Assembly (NCBI GenBank): GCA_964036665.1
Contig: OZ038526.1
Coordinates: forward strand, 32,674,001-32,738,000
Source of the DNA: Gordius sp. MW1
Lineage: Eukaryota; Nematomorpha; Gordioida; Gordea; Gordiidae
Reading direction: 5' to 3'
DNA: 64,000 bases
The translations under genes were made by a program, and so were the position numbers. Position 1 is the stretch's first letter. The number at the start of each line of letters is the position of its first letter. Below are positions 12,516-21,839 of the stretch, one piece after another. The notes beneath the pieces are model-generated. The model was not told the DNA's origin and made no database searches. It saw only the letters and a list, made by a program, of their open reading frames with translations.

Positions 12516-13583
12516 AATAGTGAATATTACTTCGAACTACATAAAAATGGAAAAAAAGAACGAAACGTGGAAATGTTAAAAGCGCCCGTTATATTTATTT
12601 AAGAAAATGGTGATGTTTTACGGTATCGAGAATATTTATTTGTTACAACTTTACATATTATAGAAAAAACGGGCGTAGTTGAGTAAAAAAGTGAGACAAA
12701 AAAGATAAGGCTATCGTGGAAAAGAGTTTAAGACAGTAAGTAGCACCATAACGATAAATAAGTACAAAAAACGTTGTATAAATATTCCGCTAGATGGCGG
12801 TATATACTACCAAAAAACAGGGTTCTCGCTGTCGCAGGTTGATAAAAAGTATCTATAAACCATCTACAATGCTAAGGCAATAATCTGGCCAAATTTGGTG
12901 GCAATCGGTTGAGAACTCTAAAAGTTATTAGCGTTCAAAAAAAAAGGACTTAGATTTTTATATATATAGACTAGCTGTGCCCGGCCAAGCGTTGCTTTGG
13001 CTTAGTCCTTAATTAGCTAAATGGGTGTAACGTTTATGATATAAAAAAATATATACTTATAAGGTATTTGTTAATTTTATATATTGAAAAGTGCGATGTT
13101 AACGATAATATGCATAGTTGGATAACAAAAATTTATAAACCACTGCACTGACGTATAAAAGTTAGTTATAATGTTAGACAATGTATATAAAATAGTTTAG
13201 TACAGCGTTTATAATAGTGTATTGTCATAGCCTAAAATCTATAGTATCAAAATGAAGAGATATTAAAAGATCTCCTTTAAATTTGGTTAAATGAAGGCTT
13301 TTATAATATTTGGCTGAAATGAGAAATAATTAGAAATTATACAAATTTCCGCGAGTATAATGGAAGCGAAATATTTATGAATGAGAAAAAAAATTAGAAA
13401 GATAGTTATATCGTTATACCTAGTAAAACATTGATCAGATGAAGGTGTTATAAGTGAGGTATGATTATAATAAAAACCAGTATAAAGATAATGACTTAAA
13501 AAGTATAAAGTAAAAAAATTGATATAATAAGTTTAGACCTGCAAGTGTTTCTAAGTTTAAAAAGGGACTTATGGTATATTTAT

Positions 13584-13743
13584 AAGGGTAGCCAGCATTG
13601 GATTTAGAGGGGGGCAATAATGATTTAGGCAGAAGTAAAATGATAATTTTTTGAAATGTTAACCATAATTTAGATAAATTTAAAAAAAACTGATTTGGAG
13701 GGGGGGCAGCCACCCCTCCCTGCCTCCCTCTGGCTACGCCCAT
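13584..13743. mobile_element. MITE, GGGCGTAGCCAG family (inside Helitron 2)
   Basis: Left end AAGGGTAGCCAGCATTGGA, body AGAGGGGGGCAATAATGATTT, right end CTCTGGCTACGCCCAT. It lies within the 3' half of Helitron 2, so it inserted after that Helitron lineage existed. Confidence 0.8.
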
Positions 13744-14059
13744 GGGTATATTCATATTTTGATTGCACATATACGGTTTTAACTTTACCTGAGAGATGTT
13801 AAGTGCCCGACCAGTCGAGCCAGGTTCGGGCCTGGCTTCGGACGGCCGAAAGAAAACTATGCTTAAATTTACCTAAAAATAAGTTTGAATAAGAATAAAA
13901 CTGGGAGATTGATATGGTTGGTTGGGAAGAAACATATTGGTATTAGCAGATAGGCTAAAATGAAGATATATACAGCTATACCTGTTATGGAGTTATAAAA
14001 TTTAAAAATACACATGTCCAGTCAAAATCGTGGCTTCTTCAACGTTGCACATCAAGCGT

Positions 14060-14383
14060 TTAACAGCGAGACGTAAACCATTTTTGGCTGACTGGAATTG
14101 CACATCGCGATACTTGGTACGCCGATTTTCGAATGTAGAATGTGAGGTGGCATCCCTGCCAGATCATTTGAATTGAAAGATTCGATTGCATAATTTGCGT
14201 GATCAATAAATTGACAGCAGTGTCAACCGACTTGTAAGTAATTGGATTGCCTTGAATGTTAGACAGAATGAGATTGTTAAACTCGTGGACGTCATTATTC
14301 TTGGGGGCGAGAATAGCCCGTTGGCGGAGCCAAAGTCGATCATGATAATGGGCGTTAATATTTGGAAACACTTTATCAACCAA
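14060..14383 (-). pseudogene. Helitron helicase, middle fragment
   Basis: A 107-residue open frame with FPNINAHYHD..WLRQRAILAPKN..V.E.N, the 'LAPKN..V..iN' helicase motif region of Helitron RepHel proteins. It continues the helicase interrupted at about 15765; the insertion of roughly 1.4 kb between the two pieces is non-coding. The frame decays after about 14150. Confidence 0.75.
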
Positions 14384-14389
14384 GCAGTT

Positions 14390-15765
14390 TGTATATACTT
14401 TTTTTCAGGGGTTTGTCCCGAACCCGTGAACCCGAACCGGGTAAAACCCGATGTTTTGTGTTTTTTATGAATGGAGCAAATTCTTTTAATTCACAAATAT
14501 TAATGTATAATATAAAAATGTTTATAAAGAATTGGACTAATAAAAAATTACCAAACTCAAGGGCATTTACAAATATATACCTATCCAAAATTTTTATTTT
14601 AGCGAAACTATTGTACATAGCATCACAGAGGCGTACGCAGAGTTTTATTTTTTTTTGGGGGGGGGGGGGGGTTTTAAATTTTTTCTTCGAATATCAAAAA
14701 AATTTATAGGAAAACTTTTTTATGCAATTTGATTAAAGATCTATACATGGGCGTAGTTAGGGGGGGCCGCCCCCCCCCCCCAAATGACAAAAAAAAATTT
14801 CAATGCAAATGGGCCATTCCGATTCCATGTCTATTCGTCAAAAAAAGACTTTCGACCGACCATCTCAGATCAGGATAATTTTTGGTGAGGGTTTAGGCCT
14901 CATTTATTAGAGTAATTTCTGAAAATTTTAGCCATTTTGAGCCAATACCTTTTAAGTTATGGAGGTTTTAAGAGCCAAAATCACGTTCGGGAGCGTTTTA
15001 TGGATTTTACTAATTTTGTCATATTTTTGAAAGTAATTGCGTTATTCACTCAAATTTTAATGCATTTTGTTCCAAAAAAATTCTCCCTCAAAATAATTTA
15101 ACCAAAAACCTCAAACTTTTGCGGTTAATTTTTTGTGGTCAAATTAGTGAAAAATCATAAAAACATATTTACCCTGTATATGAAATCACCTATTTTACAA
15201 TGTGCACTCCTTTATGACCCATTATCATATTTCATAATTTTCTCATTTTTTAACCCTCGAGAGTATTCGAGGGGTATTTTGGAACCCCACGTAAATTATA
15301 AATTTAAATATAAAACGCAATTTAAGTACAATGAATCTGGCCTTTTCAGTAGCTTAATATTTTATCAAGAACTAGGTTAGGTGAAAATTTCATAGGTTTT
15401 GGCTTAATACTTTTTAAAGTATGAAGCTTTTTTGGCTCGTGGGGTTCTGTTATACCCCACGAATACTCTCACGTAAGTTTTTTTCTATATGAAAAAATGT
15501 ATGTATTTTTTTATATGAAGATATCTTTACAGTTTGTGTATTTAATACATATTGAACATTCTTTTAATAAAAAATCCCGTTTATTTTGATATATTTTAAG
15601 GTATATGATGTCAAGATGTAAAATGAGGGGAAGATTTAAAATAACCCAAATAAAAATGGGGGTCCAGAAAATTGTTAAAAAGTTTTGTAATGTTGAATTT
15701 ATATCAAAATTTATACCATCAATCTTAAGACCTTTATAAACATATGTTTACAAAATTGCAAATGT
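14390..15765. other. Insertion splitting the Helitron 2 helicase
   Basis: Composite of repeat pieces: a CCCGAACCC-rich segment near 14405-14460, a G-tract and a degraded GGCGTACGCAGAG terminus near 14628-14670, a partial ATGGGCGTAGTTAG MITE end at 14747, then AT-rich DNA with no frame worth calling. Around 15255-15300 and 15440-15470 the short motif GTATTCG/CCCCACG recurs in inverted form. Confidence 0.45.
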
Positions 15766-15769
15766 TGGT

Positions 15770-16390
15770 AGGAAAAGATATCCGTCCTGAGCGTATATCA
15801 ACGTGCACTGTTCCCTTCCCAAATTCTAGCAATTAATGGGAGAATATCTCACATGCAGGATGATTGTGAAATACTACACGCATATTAGTAGTTAGATTTA
15901 ATGTTTTGACATCATAAGGCAACAAAATAGAATATTTTAGGCAAGCATTAATTTCATCCGCAGGGGTGGATCGTAAGAGAACCGGTAAAGTTTGCCTGAA
16001 ATCTCCTGCAAGCAATAACCTTGCGTTACCAATAGGTTTGATGGTTCTTTGCAAATCTTGCGATTACCGATTAGAACTTAGAGCGGTTTTTCATAAGCCA
16101 TTGTGCGTTCATCCCAAACGATGAGTTTGCACTTCTGTAATACTATACCCATTCCATATGATCTGGAAATGTGGCACATTAGAGTTTTACAATAATAAGC
16201 GTTCAAAGACAATTTTAAGCTGAATGAGCAGTTTTTCTACCGGGTAATTATGTGACAGCCTTCCGGAAGACGTTAGAACCACGGCTATATTAATTTGGGA
16301 AAGAATAGTTGCCAGAGCAAAGTCAGTAGGAAAGTTTTACCAGTTCCTCCTAAAGCATCTAAGAAGAAGACTTCTCCTTAACCTTTATTA
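15770..16390 (-). pseudogene. Helitron Pif1-like helicase, N-terminal half, broken
   Basis: Read on the minus strand from about 16390: a Walker A motif LDALGGTGKTF, then stops and frameshifts, a WDE..TMA.EK-like Walker B neighbourhood around 16100, and an open 73-residue frame (16054-15833) with GNARLLLAGDFRQTLPVL and LTTNMRV. GGTGKT, GDFRQ-LPV and TxNMR are diagnostic of Pif1 family helicases in Helitrons, where the enzyme unwinds the displaced transposon strand. After an in-frame stop, a G.GTVHVD-like segment continues to about 15770, where an unrelated insertion begins; the next helicase segment resumes at 14383. Confidence 0.75.
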
Positions 16391-16410
16391 ACAGCAAGCC
16401 AAATCTTATT

Positions 16411-16535
16411 GTAAAGGGGGGGGGGGGGCGAAAACATTTTAAGTTCAATTAGGATGGGGGGGGGGGGGGGCAATTTGAATTTTTAAGGGTTTTTGTTTTG
16501 AATTTTCTTTTGTCATTTAAGGGGGGGGGGGGCAT
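16411..16535. mobile_element. G-tract MITE subfamily, copy in Helitron 2
   Basis: Delimited by G runs: AAAGG(G)n at the left and TTTAAGG(G)nC at the right, with AAGTTCAATTAGGATGGG and TTTTTAAGGGTTTTTGT between. The same element sits at the equivalent site of Helitron 3 (18139-18271) and inside 31168-31397. Confidence 0.6.
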
Positions 16536-17279
16536 AAACCCAAGGGCTATCTACCTAGATTAATGCGTTTTGCAGTTAAATGGTTGCCACGCTACCGCCA
16601 TCCTCTGTTGATCTTATTTTTTATAATGGATACCCATCACTGCCCGTAATCTAACTAATGTAGAGCAGACGTTCCGATTCAATTTTGACAATAATTGGCG
16701 GCATTTTAAATATGATTCTTCGTGCTCTCGAAGCATTATTTTGTATGAATAATCACATAACTGCATTTCAAGTTTGTCGGTTAACCATTGTCTGCATTTA
16801 TCAACTTACCGTTAAAGTAATCTTTTTGTACTTTTAATATTTATAACCGCACTTCATAAAAATAGCAAAAAAGCACGAAACGTGGGAATGTTTCTAAAAG
16901 CGCGATTTATTTAAGAAAATGGTGATGTTTTAATGTATCGAGAATATTTATTTGTTACAGCTTTATATATTGTAAAAAAACGGGCGTAGTTGAGTAAAAA
17001 ATTGAGACACAAATGACAAAGCAATCGTGGAAAAAAGTTTAAGGTAATTAGTAGCACCATAACGATAAATAAGTATAAAAAACGTAGTATAAATAATCCG
17101 CTAGATGGCGGTATAGACTACCAAAAAACAGGGTTACGGCTGTCGCAGGTCGATAAAAAGTATCTATAAACCATCTTTAATGCTAAGGCAATAATCTGGC
17201 CAAATTTGGTGGCAATCGGTTGAGAACTCTAAAAGTTATAGCGTTCAAAAAAAGGGACTTAGATTTTTATATATATAGA

Positions 17280-18974
17280 CTAGCTGTGCCCGGCCAAGCG
17301 TTGCTTTGGCTTAGTCCTTAATTAGCTAAATAATTAGTATGAATTAATATAACATTTATGAAAAATTTAGGGTCAATCGTTTATGATATAAAAAAATATA
17401 GGAAAAGGCATATTTATTCATAATTAAATAGATTTGTAAGTTTAAAATACTTGAAAGGTGTTAATTTTATATATTGAAAAGTGCGATGTTAACGATAATG
17501 GGCATAGTTGGGTAACAAAAATTTATAAACCACTGCACTGGTGTTTAAAAGTTAGTTTTAATGTTAGACAATGTATAGAAAATAGTTTAGTAGAGCGTTT
17601 ATAGTAGCATAATGTCATAGCCTAAAATCTATAGTATTAAAATGAAAAGATATTAAAAGATCTCCTTTAAATTTGGTTAAATGAAGGCTTTTATAATATT
17701 TGGTTGGAATGAGAAACAATTAAAAATAATACAAATTTCCGCGAGTATAATGGAAACCAATAGGTTTGATGTAATTGCGATTACCGATTAGAACTTAGAG
17801 CGGTTTTTCATTAGCCATTGTGCATTCATCCCAAACGATAAGTTTGCACTTCTGTAATACTCTACCCATTTCATATTTTACTGAAATGTTGCACATTAGA
17901 GTTTTACAGTAATGAGCGTTTAAAGGCAATTTTTATGTTGAATGAGCAGTTTTTCTACCGGTTAATTATGTGACAGCCCTTCCGGAAGACGCTAGAACCA
18001 CGGCTATATTAATTTGGGAACTAATAGTTGTCAGAGCAATGTCAGTGGGAAAGTTTTACCAGTTCCTCCTCAAGCATCTAAGAAGAAGACTTCTCCTCTC
18101 CTTAACCTTTATTAACAGCAAGCAAAATCTTATTGTAAAGGGGGGGGGGGGCGAAAACGTTCTAAGTTTAATTAGGATGGGGGGGGGGGGTGCAAAATAA
18201 AAATTTTTTGAATTTTTAAGGGTTTTTATAGTGAATTTTTTGTTTGTCATTTAATGAAGGGGAGGGGGGCATAAACCCAAGGGCTATCTACGTAGACTAT
18301 AGCGTTCCGCAGTTGAATGGTTTCCACGCTACCACCATCCTCTGTTAATCTTATTTTTTTATTAAGGATACCCATCACTGTCCGTAATCTAACTAATTTA
18401 GAGCAGACGTTCCGATTTCGTGCTCTTCTGTATGAATAACCATATAACTGCATTTCAAGTTTGTCGGTTAACCATTGTCTGCATTTATCAACTTACCGTT
18501 AAAGTAATTTTTTGTACTTTTAATATTAATAACCGAACTTAATAAAAATAGCAAAAAAGCACGAAATGTGGGAACGTTTCTAAAAGTGCGCGTTATTTTT
18601 ATTTAAGAAAATGGTGATGTTTTACGGTATCGAGAATATTTATTTGTTACAGCTTTATATATTGTAAAAAAAACGGGCGTAGTTGAGTAAAAAATTGAGA
18701 CACAAATGACAAAGCAATCGTGGAAAAAAGTTTAAGGTAATTAGTAGCACCATAACGATAAATAAGTATAAAAAACGTAGTATAAATAATCCGCTAGATG
18801 GCGGCATAGACTACCAAAAAACAGGGTTCCCGCTGTCGCAGATTCATAAAAAGTATCTATAAACCATCTACAATGCTAAGGCAATAATCTGGCCAAATTT
18901 GGTGGCAATCGGTTGAGAACTCTAAAAGTTATTAGCGTTCAAAAAAAAGGGACTTAGATTTTTATATATATAGA
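17280..18974 (-). mobile_element. Helitron 3 of the tandem array (short, non-autonomous)
   Basis: The minus-strand element starts TCTATATATATAAAAATC at 18974, preceded by A (T at 18975 on the plus strand), and ends with hairpin plus CTAG at 17280, directly joined to the TC start of Helitron 2. At 1.7 kb it is a deletion derivative: its 17760-18130 segment matches helicase DNA of Helitron 2 (around 16020-16390), including a GGTGKT-coding stretch near 18056 that now has a stop codon just before it, and it shares the G-tract MITE at the same place. Confidence 0.85.
18139..18271. mobile_element. G-tract MITE subfamily, copy in Helitron 3
   Basis: Same internal sequence and same flanks as 16411-16535 (AATCTTATTGTAAAG to the left, CATAAACCCAAGGGC to the right). 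The insertion therefore predates the split of the two Helitron copies. Confidence 0.6.
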
Positions 18975-19199
18975 TTTATATATGTAGAGAGTATTGGTAG
19001 TGCCTAGAAGTATAGGCAAATTGCCGAGATGTAGAGAGTTGATGATAATGCCTCGGGTGCTAATTAAATTACCGTTAATTGGTTTTAACTATATCATTGC
19101 AAGTGTATATACCATTCATTATTATTCTTTCGGTTTTATAATATCGCTATACCGCACTAAAGGGTCATTATACCATTATATCGCGCAAAACAGTGGGGA

Positions 19200-21700
19200 C
19201 AAGGATGGGATCCGAACCCAACGGGAAAATACCATTGGATTTGAAGCCAAAGGGCATGCGATTCACTTTAAACAAACCTTTGTGTACGGAGATCTTCAAT
19301 CGTTAGCGTGTCTCTGGACCAAGCTCAAGCTGCAAGTAAGCTTTGTTCAAGTCCATTTTGGAGAAAAAACAGGCGTTATCAAGTTTATTTAACAAATCAT
19401 TAATTTTGGTTAAAGGATACATCGATCCTTGTGAATTTATTTGTGGTAAACCGGTAAATTAATGCATATCCGTAAACTCACATCGTTTTTCTTTATGGGT
19501 ATTACCGGGCTGAAGAATTGATTGGTTTTATTACACCGTCTCTGACCTATTAATTAAGGGATGTTATTTAAATGCTCAGTCATAAATTAAAAAATGCTCA
19601 GTAAAATGTGCTCTGTATTTTATTAATGTGCCCAGTTAAAAATTTAAAATAGCTCAGTAGATTAATTTTAAAATGTTCAGATTTAAATTCATAATGCTCA
19701 ATATTTTTACTAAAATGTCCATAATTTTCGATATTAATTTATTTTTGGCTTATATTTTATAAATAAAATTTTTATTGTTATACGATTTTTTTATTTTTTA
19801 ATATATTAACAAATAAGTCTTTTCAGTACTATGAATGCATGGTTATTAGTGTTGTAAAAGCTAAGGTTTTTCTTAGTTGACGTCTAGCATTAGTCCAAAT
19901 TTTTAAAACAGACCATAGGTTGTGTTCTTGTAGTACCTTTAGGCTGAAGTTATTCTTATTTATTAGTCGACCTTGGGTTTAGGTGTTTTACGGTGGGTTT
20001 GACCAATAAAAATTTTCATAATATTGGATTGTCACCAAGATCGGTTGACAAGTTAAGCCATACTATTTGCAACAACTTTACGACACTCTTACCCAGCGAA
20101 TTTTGTTAAAATAATTTATTTGGCTCTATAAACGACAATTATGACAATTGTTACCAACTTAGGCTGACAGATCGAATTTTTAAGTTTAACCTAATTTTAT
20201 GACACCTTAACACATCGATTTTCGTAGGTCGACAAATTTAGAATTCCTACTCGCAGCTACTTTGTGACACCCTAGCCCACCAGTTTTTGTATAAAGAATT
20301 TATTTAACTTTGTAAACGACAATTATGGCAATTGTCACCCAGTACTGACAAATTTAATTTCCTACTTGTAACAACTTTGTGACACCCTATCCCACCAATA
20401 TTCATTTAGAGAATTTATTTAGCTACAAAATACAATTACGGCAACTGCCATAACAGACAAAGTAATTTCTGTTTTTTTTATTAATCGACCAAACAAAACC
20501 CTTGTCTTTATACCACATAGGTAACACTTAAGACTTCTATGAATTGACATTGCTGGTTAAAATCTCGCCTGATTACCTATATTTTAAAATTAAGTTTCAA
20601 ATACTGAGCAAAGAATTACTGAGCAACATTAAAATAAAAAACTGGACCAATGAATTAATTACTGAGCAAAAAATTAAACTACTGAACATTAAATTATTTA
20701 CTGAGTTGAATATTTTACTGAGCATTTATTTATTCTACTGAGCAAATGAATATTCTACTGAGCAAAAATTGAATTAGATAATGAGCACAATAAATTGTTC
20801 TCTTTATTTAGTTATTCTTTCACTTCTTTCTTCCAGGCATTGGCACCCTTCTTGGATCTATACCATCTTTTAAAGGTACTTCCACTCTTGTTCCTTTAGC
20901 TGCTATTGAAAGTTAGTTCTGACTCTCCCATTGCTTCAAAACGTGATGGATTGCGGTTCGATCTTTCCACATAATTGGCAGCTAACCGTTCGGCCGCTGC
21001 TCCCGAGTTCCAATGTATTCCCCGCCAAATTTAGGCGCAAATTCTTGGATCCAATCGATCTCGATCAAGGACGTTCCAGCTACATCTGCTAACAATAATG
21101 GCAGATGTTTCCTCGTGCTACCAATACGAACTTCGGCTTCCCTGGCTACGATTTTTATCTCTCCTTGACCGTATCCGGACACCTTAGGGACAGGCTCTAT
21201 GTTGCGTGGGACCTCATTCTTTTACATTCGCGCCAGTATCATTGATACCGTAGCTCCGGTACCAATAATAAATTGAAACAACTCGTTATTAATATATACA
21301 TATATGGTTAATACATCCAAAGCATGGTTTAACCTGGGAATCTGGACAGGCCCATGCCATGCTTCTCGTCTCGCCTCTACGCTCAACGCCTCTATCGACA
21401 CGTCCTGCAAGGTGCTTAGTCCGCCATCTATCGTCTCGAGCGCTCTCGCCAGCTCTCGTAAGCAGTTGCTCAGATAACAGTCTTACCTATAAACTTCTAT
21501 CACGTAATTAAATGATGAATTGGTCCCCCATAGTACGCGCTTTTTGCCTCCGAAATCGCAATTGTTAGCGGCGGCCTTGAGTCTATTCGCGTACACGTAT
21601 ATCGTCTCTCTAAACTCTAGTTTAACATTAGGTAATTTATATTCCTTTGCCATTTCACATGAATACTTATCGAATAATTTCCTTAGCCGTTTCTTCGTTT
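19200..21700 (-). pseudogene. Decayed Ty3/gypsy copy, minus strand (gag, protease, RT pieces)
   Basis: On the minus strand: a gag-like stretch (about 21700-21450, RETIYVYANRL), a protease-like segment (about 21410-21000) in which the active-site D-T/S-G triad appears as GTG (FIIGTGATVSMI), then a 1.25 kb insertion (19560-20811), and an RT segment (19560-19200) with KMDLNKAYLQLELGPETR followed by HKGLFKVNRMPFGF. Stops and frameshifts occur throughout. It lies head to head with a second copy of the same family at 21840-24712. RT would normally copy the element RNA into DNA; this copy is dead. Confidence 0.7.
19560..20811. mobile_element. Insertion with TGCTCAGTA subterminal repeats
   Basis: The left 120 bp has at least six copies of TGCTCAGT(A) or close variants spaced 15-30 bp apart; the right 220 bp has at least eight copies of the inverse TACTGAGCA. 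Between them are three degenerate direct repeats of roughly 120 bp sharing GACAATTATGGCAATTGTCA and TTTGTGACACCCTA. It interrupts the gypsy RT frame: the intact order is visible in the head-to-head copy at 22700-22760. Flanks (TTAATTAAG and TTTATTTAG) suggest a decayed target duplication of about 8-9 bp. No transposase is present; a non-autonomous DNA transposon is the best guess. Confidence 0.6.
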
Positions 21701-21839
21701 TTTCCTAAGAAATTCTTATTATATATTGAGGTCTATATTCCTCTAACACCACCTGAAATGCCTCCCCATCGGCTGCTTAATAGCAGAGCGATTTTCCTGT
21801 CGTGGGTAAGAGGTTTTAGTTCACTCTTTTTGCATGTCG

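Larger units (their letters stand above)
8595..12970 (-). mobile_element. Helitron 1 of a three-copy tandem array (internally deleted)
   Basis: On the minus strand the element begins TCTATATATATAAAAATC at 12970 and ends at 8595 with the hairpin GCCAAAGCAACGCTTGGC, then CGGGCACAGCTAG. TC at the 5' end, CTAG at the 3' end and a hairpin about 10 nt before the terminus are the Helitron hallmarks. The base after the 3' end is T (8594), as expected for A/T insertion. The interior carries a broken Rep region (9617-11352), a stub of the helicase C terminus (9263-9484) and a fold-back insertion (about 11690-12515). Most of the helicase is missing between 9617 and 9484, so this copy cannot be autonomous. 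Confidence 0.85.
12971..17279 (-). mobile_element. Helitron 2 of the tandem array (carries Pif1-like helicase remains)
   Basis: The minus-strand element starts TCTATATATATAAAAATC at 17279 and ends with the GCCAAAGCAACGCTTGGC hairpin and CTAG at 12971, directly abutting the TC start of Helitron 1. Its 5' 420 bp and 3' 500 bp match those of the other two copies. It carries helicase remains (14060-14383 and 15770-16390), a MITE (13584-13743), a G-tract MITE (16411-16535) and a roughly 1.4 kb insertion (about 14390-15765) that splits the helicase. Rep was not found in this copy, so copies 1 and 2 together represent parts of one autonomous parent. Confidence 0.85.

Noticed and set aside
19195-19265. 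A tRNA-Ser-like stretch on the minus strand (TTGGCTTCAAATCCAATGG, then GGGTTCGGATCCC and a CCA-like end)
   Set aside because: It translates as the gypsy RT segment HKGLFKVNRMPFGF in the correct order after KMDLNKAYLQLELG, so the tRNA likeness is coincidental; the acceptor and D arms do not pair.
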